From: Terriglobia bacterium
Lineage (GTDB): Bacteria > Acidobacteriota > Terriglobia > Terriglobales > Acidobacteriaceae
Assembly: GCA_020073495.1 (NCBI GenBank)
Contig: JAIQFD010000005.1
Location: 177,132-241,131, forward strand
DNA length: 64,000 nucleotides
Direction of reading: 5' to 3'
Both the position numbers and the translations under genes were made by a program. A model generated the notes under the pieces. The model did no database searches. It saw nothing but the letters and a program-made list of their open reading frames with translations, and was not told where the DNA came from. Positions 51,241 through 63,559 of the stretch are shown here, piece after piece; the stretch's first letter is position 1; each line of letters starts with the position of its first letter.

Positions 51241-52176
51241 ATGCCCGAGAAGCGAGAGATACGTCGCGTAAACGACGTTGCCTTGGAGCCGCTGGAAACC
51301 AGCGCTGCGGGCGACATCTCCTGGACCGACGCCGGCCTGGATCGCCCCCCCAGCCCCGAGGAATACCGCCGCCTGGTCGAAGCCTACGGGCGCCTGGAGG
51401 AGGAGAACCGACGTCGCACCGTCGCTCTGGCCACCGCCGCTCACGAATTGAAGACACCTTTGTCCATCATGGCTGGCTACATGGAGCTGTTGCTCGGCGG
51501 CAAACTCGGCGAGCTGAGCGAGCGCCAGCGCCAGGTCCTCTCCGACATGCGCGAGAACGGGGTCCGCCTCCAGCAGTTCATCCAGGATTTCCTGACCTAC
51601 AGCGCGCTGGAATCGGGCAACGTGCGTCTTCGCTTCGAGGTCGCCGATTTCAATGCCGTTCTCCAGGAGGTGTGCAGCTTCTGGCTGCAGCGCTTCCATG
51701 ACAACCACGTGGCTCTCTACTTCCTGCCCAGCGAGAAGCTGAAACCTTTCGCCTTCGACAGTTTCAAGATCCAGCACATCATTTCCAATCTTCTCGACAA
51801 TGCACTCAAGTACACGCCCCAGGGTGGCACCGTCTGGTTGAACGCGGATCCGTACCACTGGGAGCGGCGCAGCGGCAAGCCTTCGCATATGGCCAACGAC
51901 CGCCGCAAGCGCGCGGAATGGGCCACCAACGCCGTCCGCGTCACCGTTTCCGACACCGGCGCCGGACTGGCGCCCGAATTCCATTCCGAGATTTTTGACG
52001 ACTTTTTTAAGGGCCCTCTGCCCAACGGCTCCAAAGCCGAAGGCATGGGCCTGGGACTGGCGATTGCCCGCCGCCTGGTTCTTGCCCACGGCGGCAAGAT
52101 CTGGCTAGAAAGTGAACCCGGGCAGGGATCGAAGTTTTGTTTCCTCATCCCGACCAAACCATCGGTACAGGAGTAA
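51241..52176 (+). CDS. Cytoplasmic sensor histidine kinase
   Basis: The 311-residue protein (start MPEKREIRRV at 51241) lacks transmembrane segments. A short N-terminal region with a coiled stretch (PEEYRRLVEAYGRLEEENRRR, about 38-60) leads to a HisKA domain with H box TAAHELKTPLSI (about 64-75). The HATPase_c domain has N box NLLDNALKY, G1 VSDTGAGL and G2 GMGLGLAI. All catalytic parts are present. No input domain is visible, so the signal is unknown; a partner protein may supply it. The sigma-54 activator with receiver domain starts 3 bp after its stop, so the pair forms a two-component system. Confidence 0.93.
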   Translation: MPEKREIRRVNDVALEPLETSAAGDISWTDAGLDRPPSPEEYRRLVEAYGRLEEENRRRTVALATAAHELKTPLSIMAGYMELLLGGKLGELSERQRQVLSDMRENGVRLQQFIQDFLTYSALESGNVRLRFEVADFNAVLQEVCSFWLQRFHDNHVALYFLPSEKLKPFAFDSFKIQHIISNLLDNALKYTPQGGTVWLNADPYHWERRSGKPSHMANDRRKRAEWATNAVRVTVSDTGAGLAPEFHSEIFDDFFKGPLPNGSKAEGMGLGLAIARRLVLAHGGKIWLESEPGQGSKFCFLIPTKPSVQE

Positions 52177-52179
52177 GGC

Positions 52180-53607
52180 TTGCGGACATCAGTGACACCG
52201 GCCAATATCCTCGTCGTGGATGACGAACCCAGCATGCTGGGGTACATGCGGACCCTTCTGGAGGTGGATTCTCACCGCGTGGAGACCGCGGCCAGCGGCT
52301 CTGACGCGCTGCAGCGCGTTCGCCGCAACCCCGCTCCCGCCGTGGTGCTGCTCGACCTTCTGATGCCCGGCCTCGACGGCCTGCGCACGCTCGAGCAGCT
52401 TCGGGAAATCAATCCCGGAGTCAAGGTGGTGATGCTTTCCTGCGTCAGCGACACGCGCAAGGTGGTCGAGGCCATGCGTCTCGGCGCCTCCGATTACCTC
52501 ACCAAGCCCTTCAATAAGGCCGAGCTTGATGCCGTGCTCCTGCACTGCCTGCATCCGGCCTCCACCGCCGGTCAGAGCGCGGATACGGCCGAGATCGAAG
52601 AGATCGGCGATGACGCATTCTTCGTCGCCGCCACCCCCCAGATGCGCGCCATCCGCGGCCAGGTCAACCAGGTGGCTCACGTGGACGTCCCCGTCCTCAT
52701 CCTCGGCGAGAGCGGCACGGGCAAGGAAATCATCGCCCTCCTCATTCACAAGTCGTCGACTCGCGCTCACCGCACCTTCATGAAGGTCAACTGCGCCGCC
52801 ATGCCCGCCGACCTGCTGGAGAGCGAGCTTTTCGGCTACGAGCCCGGCGCCTTCACCGGCGCCGTCAAGTCCAAGCCCGGCAAATTCGAGATCTGCAACA
52901 AGGGAACCATCCTGCTCGACGAGATCGGCGAGATGCCTCCCTCCTTGCAGGCCAAGCTGCTGCACGTGCTCCAGGACCAGAAATTCTCCCGCCTGGGCGG
53001 GAGGACCACCATCGAGGTGGACGTGCGCATCCTCGCCGCCACCAACATCGACGTGCAAGCCGCCATCGCCAGCCGCCGCCTGCGCGAAGATCTTTACTAC
53101 CGGCTGAACGCCTTCACCATCTCCGTCCCGCCCCTGCGCGAGCGCAAAGAAGCCATCCCCATCATGCTGAAAACCTTCATGAATCGCATGGCGGAGCGCT
53201 ACGCCCGCGACCCGCTGGCGTTTTCCCAACAGTTCCTCGACGCCTGCATGAAGTATTCCTGGCCCGGAAACGTGCGCGAGTTGGAGAACATCGTGAAGCG
53301 CTACCTCATCCTCGGCGACGAATCCGTGATCCTCAGCGAGCTTGCTCCCAAGACCAGGGGCGATGCGGCCCTGCACTCTGCCTCCGTCACTCCCGCCGGC
53401 GGGCTCAAGGGCCTGGTGCGTAGCCTGAAGGACGGGGCCGAGGCCGAAGCCATCACCCGCGCCCTCGAGCAGACCAACTGGAGCCGCAAGGAAGCCGCCA
53501 AGCTGCTCAACATCAGCTACAAGGCCCTCCTCTACAAGACCCGCCAGTACGGCATCGAACGTCCCTCCACTCGCCCCCACTCCCGTTTTCTGGGCAATTC
53601 AGCTTAG
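52180..53607 (+). CDS. Sigma-54-dependent response regulator, NtrC family
   Basis: This 475-residue protein starts at TTG (GGAG upstream); a GTG four codons later is possible. The receiver domain (about 8-125) has D14/D15, phosphoacceptor D59 in VVLLDLLMP and K in LTKPFN. The AAA+ domain (about 155-395) has GESGTGKE, GYEPGAFTGA and TILLDEIGEM. The Fis HTH (about 430-460) reads NWSRKEAAKLLNISYKALLY, close to that of the receiver-less activator at 49175. It is the partner of the kinase just upstream. In XrtA/PEP-CTERM systems a comparable two-component pair with RpoN drives PEP-CTERM genes; by analogy it may act at the sigma-54 sites found here. Confidence 0.93.
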   Translation: MRTSVTPANILVVDDEPSMLGYMRTLLEVDSHRVETAASGSDALQRVRRNPAPAVVLLDLLMPGLDGLRTLEQLREINPGVKVVMLSCVSDTRKVVEAMRLGASDYLTKPFNKAELDAVLLHCLHPASTAGQSADTAEIEEIGDDAFFVAATPQMRAIRGQVNQVAHVDVPVLILGESGTGKEIIALLIHKSSTRAHRTFMKVNCAAMPADLLESELFGYEPGAFTGAVKSKPGKFEICNKGTILLDEIGEMPPSLQAKLLHVLQDQKFSRLGGRTTIEVDVRILAATNIDVQAAIASRRLREDLYYRLNAFTISVPPLRERKEAIPIMLKTFMNRMAERYARDPLAFSQQFLDACMKYSWPGNVRELENIVKRYLILGDESVILSELAPKTRGDAALHSASVTPAGGLKGLVRSLKDGAEAEAITRALEQTNWSRKEAAKLLNISYKALLYKTRQYGIERPSTRPHSRFLGNSA

Positions 53608-53641
53608 AATGGCTGCGGCTGCTTGACTGGGGAGTTCGGCC

Positions 53642-54091
53642 GTGAAGATCGTTGCTCATCTCCGTGACGGAAGTCTGCTCAAGGGCTACACCGACGCATT
53701 CCCGGAAGCCGATCTCGAACAACTGCTCCGCCAGGGGCCTTATCCTCTTCCCAAGCAGATCACGGTTCGCGCCAATGGTTCGCGCAAGACCGTTTCGCTT
53801 CCGCTGGATTCCCTCAAGGCGCTCTTTTTCGTGAAGTCCTTCGAGGGCCGCACCGATTACCAGGAGATCAAGTTCTTCGAATCGCATCCTCCGGTCGAAG
53901 GGCTTTGGGTGCGCATCAAGTATTACGACGGTGAGGCCAGCGAGGGCGTGGTGCACAACTCTCTGCATCACCTCACCAGCCCCGGCTTCTTCCTCAAGCC
54001 GCCCGACCCGGAGAGCAACAACGAGTATGTCTACGTGCTGAAGTCCTCCCTCACCGATTTCCGCGTCCTCGGTGTTCGCAGTTCGTTCTGA
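53642..54091 (+). CDS. Conserved hypothetical protein, DUF6982-like
   Basis: This 149-residue protein starts at GTG. Two similar beta-rich halves can be seen: residues 1-75 (VAHLRDGSLLKGYTDAF, LPLDSLKALFFVKSFEGR) and 80-149 (EGLWVRIKYYDGEASEGVV, GFFLKPPDPESNNEYVYVLKSSL). The LKALFFVKSFEG element occurs in small acidobacterial proteins labelled DUF6982, which adopt a Sm-like or PilZ-like beta fold. It has no signal peptide. It lies 34 bp after the sigma-54 regulator in the same direction and may belong to its operon. I do not know its function. Confidence 0.7.
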   Translation: MKIVAHLRDGSLLKGYTDAFPEADLEQLLRQGPYPLPKQITVRANGSRKTVSLPLDSLKALFFVKSFEGRTDYQEIKFFESHPPVEGLWVRIKYYDGEASEGVVHNSLHHLTSPGFFLKPPDPESNNEYVYVLKSSLTDFRVLGVRSSF

Positions 54092-54121
54092 AGCAAGCCT
54101 CCACTCGCTCACAAGAAAATC

Positions 54122-54143
54122 GGGCGCGGCTCTCGCCGCGCCC
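54122..54143. terminator. GC-rich hairpin between convergent genes
   Basis: A perfect 8-bp stem GGGCGCGG/CCGCGCCC, extended by one C-G pair at the loop, lies 20 bp before the end of the Oar-like gene and 30 bp after the DUF6982-like gene. The forward arm follows AAGAAAAT, giving a T-tract on the reverse strand. Confidence 0.65.
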
Positions 54144-54162
54144 ACATGAATACTCAGCCGCT

Positions 54163-57579
<3,417 letters not shown>

Positions 57580-57733
57580 GGTTCCTCCTGAACTGCGCTT
57601 CCGCCGGGGGTCCCAGCGGTACTTCGCGAAAGATGCCGAGGATTGTGCTTCGGCCAGAGTTACAGGTCAAGCACTTTTCCCCGGCACAGTTAGGTCGTAA
57701 AGCGATATTTCCCGCGGCGGGATCCCGGCGCCC

Positions 57734-59059
57734 CTAGGGCTTCTTGTACACCACTCCGCCCTTCATCACGAAGTTGACGTGCTCCAGCGCGGTCACGTCC
57801 TTCAGCGGATCTCCGGGCACCGCCACGATGTCGGCGAACTTGCCCGGCTCGATCGTCCCCACCTGGTCCTGCCACCCCATCAGCTCGGCCGCATCCATGG
57901 TGGCCGACCGGATGGCCTGCATCGGCGTCATGCCCAGCTCGACCATGCGCTTGAACTGCACCGCCATGTTGATGTCCCACGAGAATCCGCCCACGTCGGT
58001 GCCGTAGGCGATCTTCACCCCGGATTTCAGAGACCGCCGGAAGGTGTCCTGCGAGACCTTGACCATGTCCACCCACACTTTGGCGCCCGCCGCTGCTCGT
58101 CCCTCGGCCACGTACTCGCCCACGAACAGCGTGGGCACGAACCAGATACCCTTCTGCTTCATGGCCGCCAGTTGCTGGTCGGTGATGTAGTCGCCGTGTT
58201 CGATGGTGTCCACGCCCGCGTCGATCGAGTTCTGCACCCCGTTCACCCCGATGGCGTGCGACGCCACCTTCTTGCGCTCCCGGTGCGTCTCGTCCACGAT
58301 CGCCTTCAGGGTATCCAGGGTGAACGTGGGCACGTCGTCCAGCACTCCGTTGGGCAGCAGGCGGTAGCTTCGGTCGGAGTACACCTTGATCCAGTCGGCG
58401 CCATGCGAGATCTGTTCCCGCACCGCCTTGCGGCAATCGTCCGGCCCGTCGCAGAACTGGACGCCGTGCGGCATCTCCAGTTCCCACGAGTATCCCAGCA
58501 GCGGATACGCCCCGGTCACGTCCAGCGCTCGCGTCGCCACCTGCATGCGCGGCCCCGGGATCACGCCGGCGTTGATCGCCCGCTTGACGTCGGTGTCGGC
58601 ATAGCCCGCGCCCTCGGTCTCCACGTCCCGGATGGACGTGAACCCGTACTCCAGCGCCTTGCGCGCTGCCTGCGTCGCCAGGATCGTCCGGTACGGCGTG
58701 GATTCCTTGAGCAGTTGCTTGTCGTAGTCTTCCGCCGTGATGTCCCCATGGATCAGCACGTGCGTGTGCGTGTCGATCATCCCCGGCAGGCAGGTCTCCT
58801 TCGACAGGTCGATGACCTGGCCCTCCATGACGGTTCTCGGCTCTTTTTCAAGAACCTTGGCGATTTTCTCGTCTTGGACAAGAATGACTGAATTTCGCAT
58901 CAGGCCATCGGACTTTCCGTCCCACACGACTCCGCATATTAGCCAGGTAACCTTGACGCCTTGCGGCAGCTTCGCTGCCGGCCGCGACTCTCCTTGGGCC
59001 AGCAACGTCGTCGTCACAATCGCTGCAAACAGAGCAACGACACTAGTGCAACGTTTCAT
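57734..59059 (-). CDS. Exported amidohydrolase (imidazolonepropionase/prolidase-like)
   Basis: The start at 59059 (MKRCTSVVALFAAIVTTTLLAQG) gives a 441-residue protein with a signal peptide, so it acts in the periplasm. The metal-dependent amidohydrolase fold is seen from PGMIDTHTHVLIHGD (first two metal histidines, near residue 85-95). The remaining ligand regions are WIKVYSD (carboxylated-lysine region), SHAIGVNG, DTIEHGDYI and YGTDVGGFSWDI (final Asp). All expected metal ligands are present. Relatives hydrolyse Xaa-Pro dipeptides, imidazolonepropionate or organophosphate-like amides; the substrate here is unknown. It sits 154 bp upstream of the Oar-like gene in the same direction, possibly in one unit. 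Confidence 0.9.
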   Translation of the reverse strand: MKRCTSVVALFAAIVTTTLLAQGESRPAAKLPQGVKVTWLICGVVWDGKSDGLMRNSVILVQDEKIAKVLEKEPRTVMEGQVIDLSKETCLPGMIDTHTHVLIHGDITAEDYDKQLLKESTPYRTILATQAARKALEYGFTSIRDVETEGAGYADTDVKRAINAGVIPGPRMQVATRALDVTGAYPLLGYSWELEMPHGVQFCDGPDDCRKAVREQISHGADWIKVYSDRSYRLLPNGVLDDVPTFTLDTLKAIVDETHRERKKVASHAIGVNGVQNSIDAGVDTIEHGDYITDQQLAAMKQKGIWFVPTLFVGEYVAEGRAAAGAKVWVDMVKVSQDTFRRSLKSGVKIAYGTDVGGFSWDINMAVQFKRMVELGMTPMQAIRSATMDAAELMGWQDQVGTIEPGKFADIVAVPGDPLKDVTALEHVNFVMKGGVVYKKP

Positions 59060-59349
59060 ATGCGCCTCGATGAACTCTGATTCTCGGCAGGGAATTGTAT
59101 TTGATTGGCCAATACTTGTTTCTGTCATCCTGAGGGCCGGTAGCCTTGGGCTTTAGCCCAAGGTCTGCCCGAAGAGCCTGCCCTGAGCGAAGCGAACGGG
59201 ACCTCGGGGCAGTTTCGCAGCATCTCCGCTGTGTACCGGCTTCTCCGCACATCTATCGCAGAACACCTTGCGACTCGCGACCCGCCAGCGACTAGCGGCC
59301 AACAAAAATCGCGCCCTTTCCGACGCGATCTGTGCGCCACCCTCAGGCC
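59060..59349. repeat. Intergenic region with REP-type and CTAGC-type repeats
   Basis: The 290-bp gap contains, in order: GTCATCCTGAG followed by a CTTGGGCTTTAGCCCAAG hairpin (about 59127-59162), a reverse copy of the 31-base repeat at 16365 (59174-59203), and a quasi-tandem stretch of 7-8-base GCGACT/CCGACC/CGACTAG units (59266-59300). No gene is present. Confidence 0.6.
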
Positions 59350-60747
59350 CTACATCTGCTTCGCTACCTCTGGCCGTACAACATCCGTATTCGCCGGCTG
59401 CGACTTCTGCACCGCCGGCTTTCTCATCAACACTCCCATCTCGTGCCCGGCGTAGAAGCACCCCAACGGGGCCACGATCATGAAGGCCGCCAGCAACAGC
59501 TTCGAGACCCTCGGACTCTTGTCCAGCAGCGCTTCCAGTTCCGGCACCCGCAGCGGCACGTCGCAGTTCTCGCAGACGCGGGCGCACTCCGGGTTAGGAT
59601 GGCCGCAGGCATCGCACTTCAAGATCCCGTTCTCGGGCTGTGGCAGCCGCAGCGCCGCCTCCCGTGTCGGACGCGCCGCCGGCTGGGCGATCGTTTGCGG
59701 AGCGGCAGGTGGTGCGACGACGGGCGCCGCGCCCGTCACGACTTGCGGAGGCGTGAGTCTCTGACCTGCGCTGGAGACCGCCGGGACCGCAATCTTCTCC
59801 GGGGATGGCTTGGCCTCTTGCTTCTCCAGCAGCCCCGCCACGATGTCGGCCAGCCGGGTCATCGCCATCACGTCGCCGCGGTCGAAGATGTGCGGCCGCG
59901 AGGAGAACACCTCCAGCACGCCCTGCACTCCGCCCGCGCGCACGATGGGCGCCAGCACGGTAGCGCGCAGGTTCAGCCGCTGGCATGCCTCGCGGTTCAC
60001 CCGCGCGTCGTCGTTGGTGTCCGGACACCACACCACCACGCCCTTGCGCACGCATTCGCCCGCCAGTCCGGAGTCCTGCTGGAACGGCGCTCCTACGGGA
60101 GGCGCCACGCCCACGCTTGCCCGGCATACGATTTCCGTCCCGCTGCGCAGCGCCACCACGGCTCCGTCCGCCGCCGTCAGCGTTATCAGGTTCTGCGCCA
60201 GGGCGTGCAGCCGCGCCTCGAACGTGTCGCTGTTCGAAGATGGCGCAGGCCGGGCGTCCTCGCCCGGCAGGGTCTGCGGCAAAGCGACCTGTAACGGCGC
60301 GGATCTCTGCCCTGCGCTCGCGGTCACCACCTGGGGTTTCGGGATGGGCAAGGGAAGCGCTCTGGCCTGCGCTCGGATCCCTTCTTTTTTCTCCACCAGC
60401 ACCGGCGCGGTGGTTGTCGTCAGCCAGCGGCGCAGGTCGTGCAGCGAATTGCCCGAGAACCCGGTGAAGCGCAGTCCGGCCTTGCCGAAATCGTCGGCCC
60501 ACGCCACTTCGCAGCTCGCCGCCACCGGCGCCGAGCACCCCGGGACCTGGAATCGCAGCAGGGAAGCGGGCAGCAGGTGCACCCGCGACGCGGCCTGCAC
60601 CCGCATCCCGCCCTCGCTCAGGTCCACCACGATGCCGCGGTTCCCCACCCCCAGCTGGAGTCCGATCAGTTCTTTCACCGTCAGGCGGCGCAAGTGTTTC
60701 CGGCGATCCGTCATCAGGTCCGCCGCCGGCGGGATTTCTGGTACCAT
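59350..60747 (-). CDS. PilZ-GAF-zinc-ribbon membrane protein
   Basis: This 465-residue protein combines unusual parts. An N-terminal PilZ domain (about 14-110) has RKHLR and DLSEGG, so it can bind c-di-GMP. A Pro/Ala linker leads to a GAF domain (about 175-310; FEARLHALAQNLITLTAADGAVVAL, LAPIVRAGGVQGVLEVFS). A second linker precedes a zinc ribbon (CDACGHPNPECARVCENC, about 380-397) and one transmembrane helix (about 418-438, KLLLAAFMIVAPLGCFYAGH), leaving a short tail. The start has GGAGG 6-7 bp upstream. It follows a coiled-coil gene by 16 bp, so the two are one operon. The role is probably c-di-GMP and ligand-dependent signalling at the membrane; output is unknown. Confidence 0.85.
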   Translation of the reverse strand: MVPEIPPAADLMTDRRKHLRRLTVKELIGLQLGVGNRGIVVDLSEGGMRVQAASRVHLLPASLLRFQVPGCSAPVAASCEVAWADDFGKAGLRFTGFSGNSLHDLRRWLTTTTAPVLVEKKEGIRAQARALPLPIPKPQVVTASAGQRSAPLQVALPQTLPGEDARPAPSSNSDTFEARLHALAQNLITLTAADGAVVALRSGTEIVCRASVGVAPPVGAPFQQDSGLAGECVRKGVVVWCPDTNDDARVNREACQRLNLRATVLAPIVRAGGVQGVLEVFSSRPHIFDRGDVMAMTRLADIVAGLLEKQEAKPSPEKIAVPAVSSAGQRLTPPQVVTGAAPVVAPPAAPQTIAQPAARPTREAALRLPQPENGILKCDACGHPNPECARVCENCDVPLRVPELEALLDKSPRVSKLLLAAFMIVAPLGCFYAGHEMGVLMRKPAVQKSQPANTDVVRPEVAKQM

Positions 60748-60763
60748 CCCACACCTCCTCGCC

Positions 60764-61048
60764 TTACGGGAATTGCGGCTTGGTGAAATCCCAAGACGAC
60801 GGCGCCACGTAGGTCGTCGTTTCCTTCGGCGCGGACGTTGGCTGCGCCGCCGCCACCGGCTGCGCTGGGCGCATGATCATCTGCGGCACCGGTACGTTGG
60901 TTGAGGTCGCCGGGCGCGCTGCTGGCGCCGGTGCCATGTCGCTTTCGTCCGCTAGCAACCTCGCCGCCACCCGCAGCGCCTCGATCTCTTTCTGGATCTG
61001 CTGCAGTTGCTGCTCTTTGATCCTCAGCACCTCGTGAATGTTCTTCAT
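60764..61048 (-). CDS. Small coiled-coil protein upstream of the PilZ-GAF gene
   Basis: The 94-residue frame starts at the ATG at 61048 (MKNIHEVLRIKEQQLQQIQK) with GAGG upstream. Residues 3-38 form a heptad-patterned coiled coil (IHEVLRIKEQQLQQIQKEIE). The rest is a Pro/Ala/Thr/Gln-rich disordered tail ending DFTKPQFP. No membrane segment is present. It is the first gene of a two-gene unit with the PilZ-GAF protein and may bind it. I do not recognise a family, though such short coiled-coil proteins are frequent in acidobacterial operons. Confidence 0.7.
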   Translation of the reverse strand: MKNIHEVLRIKEQQLQQIQKEIEALRVAARLLADESDMAPAPAARPATSTNVPVPQMIMRPAQPVAAAQPTSAPKETTTYVAPSSWDFTKPQFP

Positions 61049-61535
61049 CGCATCCTCACTTCTGTGTGGCACAGCCGCCCTCGGCCATGCTCGACTACGT
61101 TCACTGCGTCATCCGGAGCGAGCGCGGTTTCTCTTTCCGCGCCAGTCGAAGGACCTCTACTCGAACCACTTCGCGAGCGTGCAGGCTGGAGGAATCATGC
61201 AACGTTACTGCTGACTATGCCTCAAGTCCGGTGCACGCGTAAACAGGAATTTTTGGGATTCGTGGGTGGATTCCAGGTTTACGTCCGTTTTTGCCCATAA
61301 ACACTGGTTTTTACCAGGAATGCCGCCTTGCACTTCCGGACGCCGAGCGGCCGCTCCGGGAGGGCTCTACCGACTGACGGCCGCCGGCGATCATCTGTGG
61401 ACCGACACTGCCGCCGGCACAGGTACGAAGGTTGGTTCTTTAGGAATATCTGTCTACGGTGCTACTGCCGTGTCGGCTCCCCGGACATGGGCGCAAGGAC
61501 GACATCGTTTATCCCGCCCACTCCCAGGTCTTGGT
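61049..61535. other. Non-coding stretch with REP-type fragment
   Basis: No gene is supported. A GTCATCCGGAGCGAGCGCGG element with a following GCGCCAGTCGAAGGACC (61108-61154) resembles the GTCATCCTGAG repeats at 59127. An inverted repeat CTGGT-N4-ACCAG lies at 61303-61316. The rest shows no structure I can name. Confidence 0.5.
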
Positions 61536-61889
61536 CTAACCCGCGGCCGGGTTGAACGACGACGCGGCTTCTTCCGCCGTGGGGAAAGTCTCGAAAACGG
61601 TGCCCAGTTTCGTGATCGCCAGCACGTCCTTGACCCGGCCGGTCAGCCCCGCCAGCTTGATTTCCCCGCCCGCGCTGCCCACCGAGGCGAATAGTCCGAC
61701 CAGCGTGCCCACCCCCGAGCTGTCGATGTAGTTCACGTGCGATAAGTTCAAAACGATTCGCTTCGATTCGTTCAGCAGGTCCTTCACCTGTTGGCGGAGG
61801 AACGCGGTCTCGTCGCCGAACACGATGCGGCCGCTGCAGTCCACGATGAGCGCGTTCCCGAAGGTCCGCGTGCTGGTTTGTAGCAACAT
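61536..61889 (-). CDS. STAS-domain protein (anti-sigma factor antagonist type)
   Basis: This 117-residue single STAS domain has the family's core strand and helix pattern (LIVDCSGRIVFGDETAFLRQ, IVLNLSHVNYIDSSGVGTLV). The phosphorylatable Ser57 follows D56 in the DSSGVG motif. Such proteins bind anti-sigma factors of the SpoIIAB/RsbW kind and are regulated by phosphorylation. No anti-sigma kinase or PP2C phosphatase gene is adjacent. A second STAS gene lies 156 bp upstream in the same direction, so the two may share a transcript. GGAGG about 8 bp upstream supports the start. Confidence 0.88.
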   Translation of the reverse strand: MLLQTSTRTFGNALIVDCSGRIVFGDETAFLRQQVKDLLNESKRIVLNLSHVNYIDSSGVGTLVGLFASVGSAGGEIKLAGLTGRVKDVLAITKLGTVFETFPTAEEAASSFNPAAG

Positions 61890-62045
61890 GGTGGATCCTC
61901 CCTCGCGCCTCTGAAAGGCCGCTGATCCTTCGCTTCCAGGCCACTCAACCTATCGCTGCGCGAGTTCTTTGGCAAGCTTTCTCGATGAGCTTGCGCTGTC
62001 GTTCCTTAACGGCCCGCGCAGCCGGCGTAACCCCAGAGTGCGCCG

Positions 62046-62393
62046 CTAGGATCCTGTTAGCGCCTGCAAGGCTTGCTCGGCTTCCGCGTACGATTGCACG
62101 AGCGAAAGCAGCCTGCTGGTCTCCAGAATCTCGTGGACCCGAGGGCTGAGACCGGCCAGTGCCAGCTTGGCGTGGCTTGTCAGGGTGGAAGCATAGATGG
62201 CGAACAGTGTGCCCACGCCGGCGCTATCCACGTAGGGCACATCCCTCAGGTCGAGTAACACCAGGCGTCCATCCGTCAGCAGCCCTTTCGTGTGGATGTG
62301 CAGTTCGGTGGCTTGCTCCCCGAAGGCGATTGGGCCGGAACAGGACACCACCGCCACTCTTCCCACCATGCGAGTCTCGAACTTCAGCGCCAT
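62046..62393 (-). CDS. STAS-domain protein, second copy
   Basis: This 115-residue STAS domain is a diverged relative of the downstream protein. It has the segments VAVVSCSGPIAFGEQATELH and LVLLDLRDVPYVDSAGVGTLF; the site serine S57 is kept in DSAGVG. The C-terminal half (LALAGLSPRVHEILETSRLL) matches the STAS fold. Two different STAS proteins in a row may act on different anti-sigma factors or form a mixed pair. No partner genes lie in the window. Confidence 0.85.
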   Translation of the reverse strand: MALKFETRMVGRVAVVSCSGPIAFGEQATELHIHTKGLLTDGRLVLLDLRDVPYVDSAGVGTLFAIYASTLTSHAKLALAGLSPRVHEILETSRLLSLVQSYAEAEQALQALTGS

Positions 62394-62630
62394 CGCGGAC
62401 TTCCTATCGGGCGGGGGGCATCATACTCCTCCCCGCCCGCGGGGCCCCGCTCCAACGGTCTCCAGACATGTGGCCGCGTCTTCACCGCATAGTTTCGCCC
62501 CCCTGACCTGTACCTTGACGCTGAAGAATTCTCCAGCAGCGCACGTGGATCGCGAGTGAGAAGGTCTGTTTGCGACAGCCATCCTGTTCTATGCAGTGAC
62601 CCGTTCGGCGTTCGCAACCGCAAATCAAGA

Positions 62631-62652
62631 AAGCCGCCCCGAAGGGCGGCTT
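62631..62652 (-). terminator. Terminator after the second PEP-CTERM gene
   Basis: A perfect 9-bp stem AAGCCGCCC/GGGCGGCTT with loop CGAA lies 23 bp beyond the stop of the gene at 62676. On the reverse strand it is followed by TCTTGATTTG. Confidence 0.85.
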
Positions 62653-62675
62653 AAGGCTTGGGTGAACGTTTGTGA

Positions 62676-63458
62676 TTAACGGGCGAACTTGCGGCGGATC
62701 GCGCCGGCAAGCCCGAACAGACCGGTGCCGAATAGCATGATCGTGCCCGGCTCCGGCACTTCTCCTGGGATCGGCTGACCGGCGACGGTCACGCCATCGA
62801 TCGCAAGCCCCGAATCCCAGGCGGTGTCAATCCAGTTCGTGACCCCGAAGGCGAGCTGATAGTTGCCGGCATTCGGAATGGTGTACAGGGACTGGATCCA
62901 GCCGGTGTAGCCGCAGCCGACGTCGTAGCACGTTCCGTTATAAGGCGGGCCCAGCGGCGACCAGAAGGGTGCTCCGGGAATGATCGGCGTTGACGGAGGC
63001 ACCAGGGTCACTCCGGGGGCGATTGGCGGCAGGCCAAATCCGGGGACGGTGTCGCCACCCGCCACCTGATTCGTCCGCGCGCTAAACAGCAGCAACGCCG
63101 CTGCCGGGTTCGAAGTGTCGATGAGTTGTACCCAAGCGTAGTCGGCGAATTGGGCTCCATCAGAAGTCACGTAATTGAAGTAGAAGTTGAGGGAGTCTCC
63201 GGCATTTGCCGAGAACGTGGACGTCGTCAGCACCGAGCCATTGGTTCCGCCAACACTCGGAAGCTGGCCCACTCCCCCGGGGCCTCCGAACGTAGAGACC
63301 CATTTATACTGCGGATTTCCGAACGGGGAGAGCCCCACCACCCCGTCTGCACCATCCGTGCCGCAGGCGCCGTTACATGCCCATCCGGGCGGAATTGGGC
63401 CCGCGCTTGCAGCCACGCTCAGCAGGGCCACGACTACAACCAAGTAGAGTTTCTTCAT
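62676..63458 (-). CDS. PEP-CTERM sorting-domain exported protein
   Basis: Two adjacent ATGs (63461 and 63458) follow a GGAGGAG site; I use 63458, giving MKKLYLVVVVALLSV and 260 residues. A signal peptide (about 1-19) and a mature region with a WACNGACGTDGADGV start precede the C-terminal PEP-CTERM signal VPEPGTIMLFGTGLFGLAGAI followed by RRKFAR. The mature part looks like a beta-sandwich with repeated PNAGNYQLAFGVTNW-type strands, as in matrix-associated PEP-CTERM proteins. Exosortase processing is expected but its gene is not here. The sorting tail is nearly the same as in the protein at 47033. Confidence 0.9.
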   Translation of the reverse strand: MKKLYLVVVVALLSVAASAGPIPPGWACNGACGTDGADGVVGLSPFGNPQYKWVSTFGGPGGVGQLPSVGGTNGSVLTTSTFSANAGDSLNFYFNYVTSDGAQFADYAWVQLIDTSNPAAALLLFSARTNQVAGGDTVPGFGLPPIAPGVTLVPPSTPIIPGAPFWSPLGPPYNGTCYDVGCGYTGWIQSLYTIPNAGNYQLAFGVTNWIDTAWDSGLAIDGVTVAGQPIPGEVPEPGTIMLFGTGLFGLAGAIRRKFAR

Positions 63459-63543
63459 CATTCTCCTCCCGTCTCCTGTCGGTAATACGTGATCGGTCAA
63501 CTCCGCCTTAGATTTGGGTCGGGGGAACTACGGCCTAGTTGTC

Positions 63544-63559
63544 AGCAGTTTCGCTTCCA
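63544..63559 (-). promoter_or_regulatory. Possible sigma-54 promoter of the second PEP-CTERM gene
   Basis: On the reverse strand TGGAAG-CGAAA-CTGCT has the GG and GC in exact register but a weak -24 box (TGGAA for TGGCA). It lies about 85 bp before the start codon, as at 47755. Confidence 0.4.
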
